64,000 nt of DNA, taken from Rotaria sordida (taxonomy: Eukaryota; Rotifera; Eurotatoria; Philodinida; Philodinidae). The first letter of the stretch is position 1, and every line of letters starts with the position of its first letter. The position numbers and the translations under genes are program-made. The DNA lies in the NCBI GenBank assembly GCA_905250125.1, contig CAJNOL010000581.1, forward strand, positions 1-64,000, in the 5' to 3' direction. Shown in pieces: positions 13,257-26,600 of this stretch. The notes below the pieces were generated by a model. The model did no database searches and was not told the DNA's origin. It saw only the letters and a list, made by a program, of their open reading frames with translations.

Positions 13257-16200
13257 TGATTAGTATGATACTGAAATGAAAAAGAAAAGAAAAACCGCAC
13301 ACAACAATTAATACTTTTGTATAGTATAAAATTGACCTGATGCAATGTCAAAACAAAAATCAACCAATACTTTTTTACTCAATAAATTGATATGATGCAA
13401 TTCAAGTGTGAGGATATATATAGAGGTATTTGCGTTCGGTTTTTTATTTTCCTTCTTTCCATGTGCCAACGATATAATACAAAGAATATAAAAGTGGTTT
13501 ATTATTGCTAGATATTTTTCCTTTCTTTTTTTTCTTTTCGTAATGCAATGCATTCTATTTAATCGATTGTCCTTGTTAGTTGGTTGCTCTTTAGACTCTA
13601 CCGAAAGAAGCAGAATAACAAAATTGACATACGCAAAAAAAAAAATTACAGTATCGGCACCTTTTTTTTCAATGAGAAGGTTTCGCAATTGATCGAATTT
13701 TATTTATTTAAGTACATATGGGCGTGGGTAATAGATAACCTTTTTCGATTTTTATGACATAAGGGCGCAAGATAACGAATATCCTTTTTTTTTATAAGCA
13801 TAAAAATTGTATTATGAATATCCAAACATGTGATGATGATGATGATGATGATGCAAGAGATATGATTGTAATCAAAGATTAGTAATAAAAATTATTTTTA
13901 TAATAAAAAGTAAATTTTTCAATTACCAACAAAAAGTTTTTCATATGTTTATATTCGAAAGAAATTACAAAATGACATAAGAAAATCATGTTAATTTCTC
14001 AAAGAATTCTACACGAAAAAAGAACTTATGAATGAATAGCAACTTTTCGATACAATAATCACGAAAAAAAAACGGAAAATTGACTTTTATGTTACACAAC
14101 TAAAGTTTCTCAATGATTTATTAAATATTAAATAAAATACATGTTGTACAGTTCAATTTCTGCTAAATTCAATAATAAAATTCATTGTACTTTAGAAATG
14201 TGTAAGGTCACCCTACTTTTCAAGATAAGGTTAAAAAAACCTTTGCTCAGTGAGGGTATGAAAAAAAAGATTACTTTGCATATCTTTTTTTTTTTATTTA
14301 TTGACAAATTCAAGTGACTCTAGCCAATATTATAAGAAAAACAATTAGACAGGGAATAAATCTACTTGCTGAATTAAATTTCTATTAGGTAAGAATGCAA
14401 TGATAATGGTGAGAGATCAATGGACTGTACATCCAATCGAGAAATTTAACGGTAGGCTAATGGTGATGATCATATTTTTGGAACTATTCAACTCGCTAAG
14501 CATAAATCTATTTGATTAATACAAAGAAGCCGGTTTCGTCGTCGTTTTCTTATGTGTCTTTGATCTTAATATTAATGATTAAAAGCGCATCCCTAATCTA
14601 ATATGAGTATCACAGAGACAAATTTCTCTCATCCATTTGTTAGTAAAAAAAAAAAAAGGTCTTTTTGTGTAGTTTGTATGCTGTTAGTTTTACCGCAAGA
14701 AGAGTTCAAAATCGAAATACAAAAAAACAAACGAAAGAATGAAATCTAAATCAATCATACATCTTGATAGAGTGTCAAACTTTCTATAAACTGAACTATT
14801 CGTATTTTATTGTTTTGATTTTTATTATAAAGTGAAAATTTTTTTTTTTATTATTCATCTCTTAAAATTCAATAACAAGATGAAATACATAGCTGAAATA
14901 TTACTTGTATATTCGTAATTCGATGAGTACACATATTTTTTTTCCTCATTCGAGTATTAGATAACTAAATCATAACACATAACACCTTGATGATTAATGA
15001 ATCACTTCATTTGGATTAGATAAAAGAGAATGCATCATGGAGTCTAAGACAAATATGCGGTCGAAAAACAACGATTGGCATTGAAAATTTTCTGAGCAAC
15101 ACAAATTTGTATGCTAGACCATTCTTTTTCTTTTTAATTCAAACACAATCTGTTTCTTTAAATAAGTGTTTACTTATAATGATCTGTGACTATTAAGTTT
15201 ATAATAGTCCTCTCTCATATATATGTTATCATTGCAAAGAAAAGAGGTCAAATAGTGGAACCATCATTTAATATTTGATGTTCGATTGTATTTATTAAGT
15301 TATTAAGCATTCACATATTGCATGATATTTTATTTTCTCTATTTATTACACATCACACGATTATCATTTCTTTTTTATAATCTTTCATTTTATCTTTCTA
15401 TTCATTACATTCATAGATTTCAATATGTAGAAATATTTATACTAATTATGCTTCATTATAAATTCAAGAATAACAACTTAAATGATTTATAATTACAAAG
15501 AAAAGAAAACCTATAATGGTATTCGAAAAAAAACTGATCTGATAATTCTTATTGAATAAATCAAAATGACTTATTCAATATTATTAATCGTTTGACGGTG
15601 AAACCGAAAAATAGTACAACAGGTCTTTTTCAATATTGCATGGTGATCTGACATAGATGTCACTAATAATAATCTTGCATCTTTACATCAAGTCTACGTG
15701 TAAGAATTATAATCTTCAATAATTTTAAAAAAAATATCTTGCTAACAATAAAATATTACTTTTTTTTTTCTTTTATAAAAATAAGTCAGTCGTCAATGAG
15801 TTAATTGTGAAATAATAATAGATTCGAAAGTCTAATCAATTTGAATGAAGAAAAAAAAAACAAAGAATTAGTACTTTATACCTTTTTTTCTTTATATTTT
15901 GAACAATAAATAATGGTTGTCAAACAAAATACTTAAAATAAAAATGATGTTCTACTTTTCGCTAGTTGAACATCCACACATACATTATCTTCTCATCACC
16001 GTTCACTTCCCACTTATCATACACGTAGATACAAAACACAATGAGAAGCAAATGTTATATATTGAACCGAGATAATAAATACTACGCATGAATGATCATT
16101 GGTATCAAAAGATATTGGATATAAAGGCTGTCTAATAAGTATTGATCTTCTTCAAGTAATATTCTTTTCAATAGAATAGGCTGATAATATACAATGTATA

Positions 16201-17138
16201 TACTAGATATCTAGAACTACTCTATGTTTTCTACTTCTGATATTTACAGAGATACAAATCATATAAAATTCATATGAACTTTTTGAATGTTTTTTACAAA
16301 TAGCATGCGTGAAAAAATTCTAATTACTCAAGCAATCTCTTATGACGAGTACCTTTTAGTTTTCTGCGTTCTATTATATGTCATTTATTTAAAAAAAAAA
16401 TACTGACTTTGTAACGATTTTTCAAGATACTCATAATAGCAAACATCGAATAAGAGTTATGATGAATATTATTAAATCTTTATTTAATGAATGTATTGAT
16501 CTTGAAATTGATCGTATAAAATTCGCTGATATATAATATGAGGTACAATTAAGAAGGCAAAGATTTGAAAATTGAAAAATTCAGTAGTACAAGAATGGAA
16601 AATATTTACCGCAGTAAATGACAGAAAAATTACCGAGTTGATTGACGCAAGTAATAGATCAAGATGAAGAACAGATACATAAACAATGACACATTTGTTT
16701 TTTCTTGTTATGTTTAAAGAATTTCGATTTGCAAATCTCATTCAAACTATACTTTCATTAAGAAATCAAAATTATTGTCAATTATTAGTTCTTTTTTTTT
16801 TTATAAATTCATAAAAAATACTCAATGAGTATCGATCTTTCAGTTCAAAATGCATATAAACTAAACATTTACTACATAAAATTTCAATTTATTTCAAATG
16901 TAATTGTCAAATAGAGTATGATTAAAAAGCTTTTTAGTTCAATATTAAGAGAAAAAAAAAATATATGCACTGTGTTACACACACACACCGCTCGATTTTG
17001 GAAATGGAAATTATTAATTTTTTTTCTCTAGCGATAAACGACGACGGTGAAGAAGAAAGAAATTATTATATACATTTTTTTTTTTACATACGAACGATTA
17101 ATATTTATCGATTGAGGAACCTTGAGATAAGCATTTAA
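13257..17138. other. Intergenic region between the SLC25 carrier and the small coiled-coil gene
   Basis: AT-rich with many homopolymer runs and no exon I can support. It is the shared 5' region of two divergent genes, so promoters of both should lie near its ends. The open frame at 16484-16741 (85 codons, minus strand) has hydrophobic composition but no homology I recognise and is not called. Confidence 0.55.
13829..13853. repeat. (ATG)n microsatellite
   Basis: About eight tandem ATG/TGA-register units upstream of the carrier gene, read directly. Confidence 0.85.
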
Positions 17139-17763
17139 ATGTCAAATTCAAACTACAATTTTACAATTAAGGTAGGGTTAATCATAAGATATAACTTTCA
17201 TTATTTTCAATTAATGACAGTTTTTTCGTCCGACACAACGTCCTGTTGTTACTAATAATGGTCTTTTGGATAGTCGTACTAAACGTATAATTGCTCAAGA
17301 TCGTCTTATTATAGCTGAACAACGAATTCTTAATGTTGAAAGACAAAAATCAACTAGTAATCTTCAATTATTAACATATGAACAAAAACAATTAGAAAAA
17401 AAATTATTATCACTTCAGAATTCTAATCAATCTATAGAATTACGCCGACGTTCAATTAGTGAAGGAAATATTCATCAAACGGCTTCTCGAAATGATACAT
17501 TTGATATAAATCAATCAAAATTATATACAAATAAAAATTCAAATGTTTTATTTCTACCAAAAACTAATAATATTCCACCAAGTTTTTCAGCATATTCTGA
17601 TGGACTTATATCAGAAAATCCAGTTTTAACAAGTGATACAGAAAATAGTGAAGAAGAAGAAGAAGAAGAAGAACGTAATTCAGAACTACGAAAACAGAAA
17701 CCAAATCAACTACCTGAAATCACTATTATTCCACCGGAAGACGATGTCCTACATCTTGTTTAA
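17139..17763 (+). CDS. Small coiled-coil protein of unknown function (191 aa, 2 exons)
   Basis: The second exon (17221-17763) has no in-frame ATG near its start. It is preceded by an acceptor (AATTAATGACAG) and, 49 nt upstream, a phase-0 exon 17139-17171 supplies ATG (MSNSNYNFTIK) followed by a GTAGGG donor. Exon 2 then reads FFRPTQRPVVTNNGLLDSRT, followed by a charged helical region of about 60 residues with Glu/Gln/Lys-rich heptads (RIIAQDRLIIAEQRI, LTYEQKQLEKKLLSLQ). A Ser/Asn-rich middle follows, then an acidic run (EEEEEEEE) and a short tail ending DDVLHLV. Codon use matches neighbours. I do not recognise the family. It stands alone between a carrier gene and a fold-back repeat, so context gives no function. 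Confidence 0.6.
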
Positions 17764-17959
17764 TAATATCTTTATATTTACTTTAAAGTTAATCACACAA
17801 AATGTTCTTTGGTTTTTTTTCAATCTATTAAATATAAATAAATACGAATGACTAATACAATCATATTTTTTTTTCTTTCTTTTATATTTAAGAATTATTG
17901 ATTTTTGTTATATAAAAAAAAAAATAAGAACTATCGGAATTTATAAAAGGCGCGATGAA

Positions 17960-18745
17960 TCAGACTTCATTCTTACACAAAGGATGTCTTCCGACTGATT
18001 AATCGCTTTTAAGTCGACACTATGTGCATTATGAAGACTCTAATGAGTTATGAATATTCAGAAAAGATTTAGGTCCTTGACTTATTACAGCACTTTTCAA
18101 CTAAATACCGCGATACTCCTCAGTAAGTCAGAAAAAATTGATTTTCAAATAACAATTTGAAACAATGAAAAAGACAAATTTTTATCATAGCCATATCTTA
18201 GGATAAGCACAACGAAGAGATTTGAAACTTTCATAATAAAATATTCTGACTTATATCTGTGTCTACGTAAAGTTTCAAGTCAAAACTCAAAAACCAATTT
18301 TCCTGATGTTCGTGAAAGCGATCAGGACATTGAATTAAAAAATACCATAAAAATGCAATATCTCTTCAGGAAGATGAAGAAATTTAATGCTAATAGCATC
18401 CAAAAAAAAACAGAAAATATTAATTGACCAGAAAAAGACAAAATTAATGGAATTAACTTTTTTGACATGTAAAATTTTATCTTCACCTTTCTGAGAAGAT
18501 GTGGGTATAACGATGAAGCCGAAACCTGTACTCATACCTTTTAATTGTACTAAAATAAAGTATCGATATTTTTTTTTCGAAAAAAAATCCAATGCTAATG
18601 TTATTAGTACTGATATCCCTTATAACTTCATCTTCCCAGCAATAAATTAAATACTCGAGCTCTTTTCTGAATATTCATTGCTAATTATGGTCTACATGAT
18701 GTACATAGTTCCTACACAAGAGTAATCAATGATGGGACTTCCTTC
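17960..18745. mobile_element. Fold-back repeat family, copy 2
   Basis: The left arm (about 17975-18071, CCGACTGATTAATCGCTTTTAAG ... ACTATGTGCATTATGAAGACTCTAATGAGTTATGAATATTCAG) pairs with the reverse complement of the right arm (about 18639-18742). Shared blocks are ACTATGT, CAT.ATG.AGAC, TAAT.AG and ATGAATATTCAGAAAAGA. The interior matches the 56-kb copy (TTTTATCATAG.CATATCTTAGGATA, GATTTGAAACTTTC). No transposase ORF. Confidence 0.6.
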
Positions 18746-19030
18746 GTTAGCTGGTAAGTTTTATCTTCACTTTCACTCTTATGCCTTCGATTAAATTAAA
18801 CTTATTAGAATAATAAAAATCTTTTTATTTTTTTATTTTTTGTACGTTTAATTTTATTATGACTGAGAAACTAATTACAAATAGCTTGTTTATAACAACC
18901 TAGGGCAATATTAAATATATCACAAAGAAAATAAAAATTTTTATCGAGATTAAATAGCAAGAAATTTATAAAGAAAGGAAAAAAAACACCGGTCCAATCA
19001 GATCAAAAACGAGAATTTGCAGAAAAATTT

Positions 19031-20424
19031 TCAAATTTGATTATCATCATTTGCTGGAATTCCACCAGCAGTGCTAACTGATGTTATATGTGATCCAACT
19101 GTATTTCTTGAAGGAGCAGTAGAATATGTTGAAACAGCATCATTATCTTCACCATATGGTGGAAATGGAGGTTCATTAGATGATGATAATAATGCAGTAT
19201 TCGGTGATGGATCGTCTATTCCACCGATTTCTGTATAACCTGAACGTACTCGTTGACGACGAGTCATGATAACTATAATAACAATCGAAGTTAAAATAAA
19301 AGCTGAACCTCCAATGACCACAGCAATAATTCGACCAGTGGTCCACCATGTTCCATTTGGTAAAACTCCACTACAATTCATTTCATCAGGATTAAGTTCA
19401 ATTAATTTTTTTCCTGCATAATTTGATGGTGTTGCACATGTTAATGATGAAGCATCACCAACAAAATGTGAAGATGTATTTAAAAAACGAATAAACCATA
19501 ATGATCGACAGCAATCAAATGAATTATTAGCTAAATAAATTTTATTATTTGTATAATTGTTTTTAAGCCATGTATATAATGGTGATGATTCATCAATAAT
19601 TGATATTAAATTTTGTCTAAAAAAGTAATTAATATTTCTTTTTAATAATAATTCTTGTGGAAGTGAAGTAAATCGATTTCCATCAAGTTTAATAGATGAT
19701 AATAAACGAAATGTTGATAAAAATTCACATGATTTTAATTGATTATTTTTTAATGATAATGATTGAAGTTGTATTAATGGGATAAATGCATTTTGATGAA
19801 TTGTTGAAAGACTTGCACTATCTATATGTAATCGTTTAACTTTAGAATTTTTCAAAGCAATAAAATCATTTTCATCAATTGTATGAATTTTATTATTACT
19901 AAGTGATATAGTTTCTAAAAATAAATTCAAATAAGTTGAAGGAAATTTAACTGATGTTATTGATGTATCTTGTAATGAAATTGAACGAATTTTTGAATTA
20001 TTAAATGGTGGAATTATTTCAATTGGATTTTGATTAAGACTTAAATCTAGTAGACTTGTTAAATTTTCGATCTTTGAACGATCATCAGCTATAATTCGAA
20101 ATAAAAAATTTTCTAATTAAAAAAAATAAATAAATTATTATTTAAAATTTTACTTGTATCGAATTTCAATTTATTATTAATTAGTGTTAAAGTACGAACA
20201 CGTGAAGGAAATTCTATAGTATTTAAACTTGTCCAACCTTTTGAATCACAATATACATTGGTGAAATGATGGTTGCATTTACATTGTACATTAGTACAAA
20301 CATCTATACTTATAATTGGTTCAACAAATAGACTAATCTAAAAAAAAAAATTAAATTAATCAATGCAAAAATCAAATTAAAGAAAAAAACTCACTATAGT
20401 AATGATATTGATAAAAAGTTTCAT
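19031..20424 (-). CDS. Leucine-rich-repeat type I membrane protein (431 aa, 3 exons)
   Basis: Exons 20395-20424, 20154-20337 and 19031-20112, phase-consistent. Residues 1-20 (MKLFINIITIISLFVEPIIS) are a signal peptide, split by the first intron. An LRR N-cap follows (C..V.CKC......YCD), then leucine-rich repeats through about residue 250. An LRR C-cap has Cys at 272, 273, 297 and 318 (FDCCRSLWF ... CATPSNYAG ... MNCS). A membrane helix lies at about 333-354 (IIAVVIGGSAFILTSIVIIVI) with a basic stop-transfer MTRRQR. The cytosolic tail of about 75 residues is Ser/Pro/Asn-rich. The architecture is that of cell-surface adhesion or recognition LRR proteins; no specific orthologue is assigned. Only about 230 bp separate its start from the WASHC4 stop upstream. 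Confidence 0.85.
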
Positions 20425-20654
20425 ATTTGTATAACAAATGAGATTCTTCTAGAAATAAAAGAATCAATTTCAGTATATTGGAAAAAAAAATGATCATATA
20501 AATTAAAAAACAGACGTATGGAATAAATTTTACAATAAGAATTACATAGAAATGAATCATCAATAGGCATAAGTTTCGTGAGCCAATCACCGGTTAATTA
20601 TGTTTTATCAAAAGGAAAGAAAAAAAGAGTGTTTTTGTTCTAAATAAAGAATTT

Positions 20655-23600
20655 TCAATTAGTAGCAAAAAATGGAGGAGGTGGCGGCGGTGGTGGTGGA
20701 GGAACGCCATCAGACATTGGTGGTGGTGGAGGTGGTGGCGGTGGTGGTGGTGCATTTCCGGTAATTGAAGGTACATCAATTGTAGTTGGTACTGTTTCTG
20801 TTTGTGTTCGTGTTTCAGTTTCAACTATCGATGATTCTAAAATAAAATATAAAGATTAATTTTAAACAATCAAAAACAAAAAAAAACGAAAAAAAAATTC
20901 TTTTCAAATTATTTCTTACCTAATTTTACATAAAAAGTAAACAGAAATAAGAGATTATGGATAGCAACAAATAGCATGAGCAACAAAAGGATAGCTATTG
21001 CTTTTGTATTAATAACATACGTTTATCTTCTTCAGCTGTTTTATCAGCACGAAAAAATATTCTAGCTGAACGTAAACTATAATTAAGTAAATCAAATTCC
21101 TAAAAAAAATTCAAATACGAAAACTTGGTTGTTTTTTTTTCTTCTCCTTCTAATTTCTACTAACCAATTGATCATTTTCAATTCGTTTCATTGAAGCATT
21201 TAAAGCTTTTTTAACATTTTCTTCACTACTATTTCTTGATTTATTAATCACATCAGTCTTAAAAAATAAAATTCAATAAAAAAAAAATTTTTTCATAAAA
21301 AGAAACCGTATCTTCTTACTTTTTCTGTATTAAATGATTCTCTAACAGCATCAAACCAATGTAAAGAATCAAAATCACGATATTGATCAAGTAATTTTAA
21401 TATATAAGCAACACCTAAATAAATCTTGTATGAAACATGATCCAAACGGAGGAATGAAAAATTTCGACTCCTTCAAGGTAGGGAAAGCTGCGGATCGTTC
21501 CAGAGCCGGACTCGACTGGATCCAACCTTTTATTTTTTGTTGGGTCCGGTTTCACGCTTTTGTGGACCTGCTGCTTCCCACAGCAACAAGATATAACTGC
21601 ACATTGAATTTTTTTCTGAGAGTAACGGATAAATAACTGAAATCTTGATCCTATACTTGTTTATGTACATGAAGGGTGCCAGGTTTTGATGGAAAAAACC
21701 TCGGATTTGAACTCGGTCGGATCTGGGTCCAAATTTAAAACTTTGTTCGGATCCGAGTCCACAAAAACGTGGACCCGCAGCTCCTTATCTCACAGACGTT
21801 GTTGATATACAAGCAAAGACTTTGTATCAATAACGTCTCGTCTTAATATTTTGAAGTGAATTTTTGCTGAAAAACTCTAGTTTTATATAAGACTGCATTC
21901 TGGTACACGGCAAGCCCCATTTAACTTTGCTCAGTTGGGCTGATACTCAGAAATATTCTTCAGAGGTAAAATCAAGCGTTTTGGTTTTTGGAACTTTCCT
22001 ATCCAGATTTATGGGATCTTGAAAGATAAGACTTTGGTGTTGACTTCGAATCTTTGCGTATTTCTCTCATAATAAAATAACGAAGTGAGATTTTTGAAAG
22101 AACTTAAAATTATCTCTGAGATATCGTCTTAGCCATTTCCAACAAGATTTTCAATCCAACGGATAAATTTTGATGGAAGCCGTAAGCTTTAGAATTCGAT
22201 CCTATGAAAAACTAGGGTTCCTCAGTTTGCTCGCCTGTACCATCTTCAGTTTTAAAAAAGACGGAGAATACTCTTAAGTAAAACGATGATATGCACCAAA
22301 ATAGATATAGTTAAAAAGTCTCCTCGTGATTAGCAACAGCAGCTACATCATAATTTCATATTTTAATCCTCTAAGGAATGCGTTAATAACTTTTATACAA
22401 AAAAACAACACATATTACTTACCCATTACAAATCCATCATCAGTAAATGATGCATTAACTTTGGATTTTTTTGTTAAATTATCTTTTAATACTTTAATAT
22501 GTTCAACAAAACTTAAAGTCTATAAATAATTGAACATATATATATAAATATAATTCTCAATTTTAAAAGAAAATTTCATTTGACATACCAATGGTGGTAC
22601 AATAACATAAAAATATTTTAAATGTAAATTTTTCTTTCCACGAAATTCATTTGAAAAAACATCAACTAAAATTTTAAAATATTCAGTACCTTCAGTAAAA
22701 TTTTTTACTAAATTTGATATAACATCATCTAAATGTCTAAATAAAATTATTAATATTATTATTCGTTTAAAAAAGAAAAAAAACAATAATTTACTTTGAA
22801 GCACTTATTGTTTCAGTAGGTAAATTAGCTTTTCGTGTATGTTCTTCAAATGAAATTATATTTTCAAAATCAGGTACAAATCTTATAGAACTCGAACATG
22901 TATTAAGACCACCTGAACGAATCATTCGAACATAACCCATTGCATTGCCTTTGATGTAAAAAGAAAAAGTGAAAAACAAAATAATTTTCATATGTATTTT
23001 TCTTGTTTTTCATTCTTACCAATTTGACCAATTAATTGTCGAAATTGATCAAGGTAAGTCTCATTTGTATCAGGTGTAACGCCTAATTTTCGAATACTAA
23101 TAAAAAATTTTTTTGCTCGCTCGAATGGATACTAAAAAAAAAAAACAAAATGATCGAAATTAGATTTAAACAAAAAATGATTCGAATTTACTCGTTGATT
23201 AAGTCGATCTTTATTTTCTTTAAAATATTTAATATCTTTCATTAAACGACTTTTTATATGTTCATCAAATAAAAATTGTGAAAACATATAAAATTTTTGT
23301 CGAAGATATTGATATGTAAAATTAACCTTTCAATAAAAAAAGCAAAATAATGTAAGCAAAAAAAAAAAAAGAAATTCTATCTTACTGCTGTATTCATTAT
23401 ACCAATACCATGTGTACGAATTGAATTCGCAACATGTCGAATATTTGTTGTACGTAAAAATTTATTATTACTTGATCGTTCAATAAACATTTGTGTATTG
23501 ATATTATAATAATGTTGAGAAACAAATGCATTTAAATTACGAAGAATATCAAGAACATCACAACCCTAAATAGAAATTAAATAGATGTGTGATCGATTTT

Positions 23601-26600
23601 ATGCATAAAGAAGAAAAATCTATACAGAATATTACACTTCAATAGTCTTCTGGTGCATCGAAGCCAAAAAACAAACGAACAACATCATTATAAAGTCAAA
23701 TAAGCGCGTTGTGGAGTATGGGTATTGATATTCTTATTTCTCATACTCGCACTCACTCGAAAAAATACAAGAGTCTCCACCTTAGCTTTCAACGGGAGTT
23801 GAAATAATCATTTTTTTATTGGCTTTAGTCGTGCTAATCAGATACGAAGTTGTCAAAAAACCAGCTTTGCCTGAAATAGTGGGGAATTAGAGAATTATCT
23901 AGGAACGTTTGATGAAAGCCCTATCAAGGCTTTTAAATTCATATTTAGCCCATAGGCAGAAGGCATCTAAACTAGTTCTTCTTTTTATTGACTTAGCCGA
24001 GATATGAATGTTTCAAAACATAGTACTTCGGGCATACCAAAATTCTGGCCACGACGTTTAAAAGATCTTTTCGAATAAGGGAATCTATTGAGAAATGAAA
24101 AACCAAATATACCATGTTGTAGAGCTTTTTGAGCCGTGTCGAATCATATATAGTAAATCCTATTTTCATAAGATTTTAAAGGAACTAGAGGCAATTTACT
24201 GATAGACGACTACACATCCATATCTAAGCATGATAATTTTCTAAATATTGTGGTCGTTGGTATTAGTCGAAAGTATTTATAAAATATTTTTTCTCACATA
24301 CAATTATTCATATCAAGATCAAATTTAAATAAAAAGAATAGTCCTTTGAGGATTGTATTAGTCTAGTGATTCTCTATGTATGAACAAAATATGAGCTTAA
24401 AAGCTTGAAATCACTAATGTAACTCAGAGATGATCATCGCGACTAAAAAAACTTCTGCTGCCAAGTCGCAACAATAGAAGACAAAAGTTTGTGGCGTGAT
24501 GGCATTCAAAAGCTTAATTCCACTATTATAACTGTATTAGATTAAAACTATGGCTACTAACCCATGAGATACATCGAGTCTTGGAGTGTTACTTTCGATG
24601 GCACTGAAATTTCGTGCAATTTTTCAATGTCCTTCAAAAATAAACTGCCGTGATCAACATCTCTGATGGAACTTGCATTAGACGTTCCTAGAAAATGCTT
24701 CAAATCTCTTCCATTTCAGATGAAAGTCAGCAACATTTTTCGACCAAAACTTATTTTCTAATCACTTCTCGCGGAGTGAATGGATGATCAGCTAAGCCTC
24801 GCATACTCACACTAAGCTGATTAGGTAATGAGAAGGCTTTTCCTCTTCAGATCATGTTCAAACGAATGATCTCAATAGGACTATAGTATTTTGTTGGAAA
24901 GCTCACTACACAATAGTGATAATTTAAGAAGAAAGATCCATGCACATGAAGCCTTGTAAGCTGTTTCTAGTTTCTATAGGCTCTATCTAATAAAATAAGA
25001 CTCATTTGATGAGATTTCCTCATTAGTTTATATATTCCATAGTTGACAAGTTTGTTTAATGTTTTTCTCTGAAACGTTCTTAAATTACCTGTTCGAGTGT
25101 TTTACTTGGTAAATGTGGTTCATGTAAATCTAATCCATATTTTTGTGATGCTAAATTACGCATTTCTGAATAAGTATTCCAATCTGTTGACGACGCTGTT
25201 GTATAATCATAAAAAATTCTATCCAAATAACTTTCGACAGCTCCTATTAGAAAATTTATTTCATTAAAAATAATAAAAAAATAAAAATAAAAATGATTCT
25301 AACCTTTAATACTAACAAATTCATCAAAACATCGTATTGGTTTAACATCAAGAAATGGTGTAACATCTTTAAAATTTGATTTAAATACACTACGATCACC
25401 AACTTCAAGATGTGCATGACATAAACATCGAAGATCATCTTCAATTGCTTTAAATAATTCTTGAAGAAAAAACTAAATTATGAAAAAAAAATTTTTTTTT
25501 TGTTTGTATAAATTAGATTTTTTTTTATATTTTACAAACCTGATCAAACATTTTCATTATTTCATTTTTATAGGTTGTAATCAATCTTTCTGGTTTATCA
25601 TGACGAATAGCTCGTAATGCTGACACACAATTACGAAGAGCAGCAAATATATACTAAAAAAACAAAATCAAATCAAATCAAATCAAACTATTGTTTATTT
25701 ATCAATAAATTCAATTTTTACATGTAATCGATGTGGATCACGAACAGTTAAAAATAAATCTTGTAAATATAATCGAAATGAATTTTGTTCCCAATAGATA
25801 AATGTTGTATCACAAGCATGATGAAGTCTATATAGAAACAACAAATAATTATCGTAAAAGACACAACAAAAACTAATGTATTCGTTGTTTTCTAATTACT
25901 TTTCAGAAAATGCAGCTAAACTTTCAAGTTTTCGAAGTGCTTCTTCAATTGCAGCCATTTCTTCATCTCGACAAGTTTTCTTTAAAACAAAAAATGAAAC
26001 AAAAACAAGTCTATGTATTAAAAAATAAATAATTAAAATTTACTAATCGTGAACCAAATGAAAATGCTAATCGAAAGATTAATAAACGTTCTTTTGTACC
26101 TATAAAAATAATATAAAATTGAATTTATTAAATTTTTTTTTTTCGAAGAAAATCTAATTTACAAGGTCCATTTAGACAAGATTCAGCTAAAACAAGTGCT
26201 GCAAGAACATCAACTTGTTTATCAGTAAATCTTTTATCTGTTGCTGATGTAATTCGTTTCTATACAAACAAATAAACAATGAAATTAAAATGAAAATAAA
26301 ATCTAAGAAAAATTTTTATACTTTTGCTATTGCAATTATTTTTAATAAACGTTGTGAATGATATTGCATAATTGAATTAAAATATGGTGCAATAGCCATA
26401 GCATGTCGATGATATGTTATTTCAATAACTTTTAATAATTCTGTATAACGATAGAGTATAAGCATACATTCAGGTTTTATTGGTAATTGAAGTGTTGAAT
26501 GAAGACTAATTAAAGTTTTTACTGTATGCGATAATGTATAAGCATGAAATAAACCCTAATAACAAAAAAAAAAAAGAAGAAAATGTAAATAATATGAATT

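Noticed and set aside
16484..16741. 85-codon hydrophobic minus-strand frame
   Set aside because: AT-rich chance frame; no signal peptide logic, splice partners or recognisable family.
20594..20824. His-rich minus-strand frame
   Set aside because: Wrong frame of the WASHC4 last exon; the in-phase frame encodes polyproline and ends at 20655.
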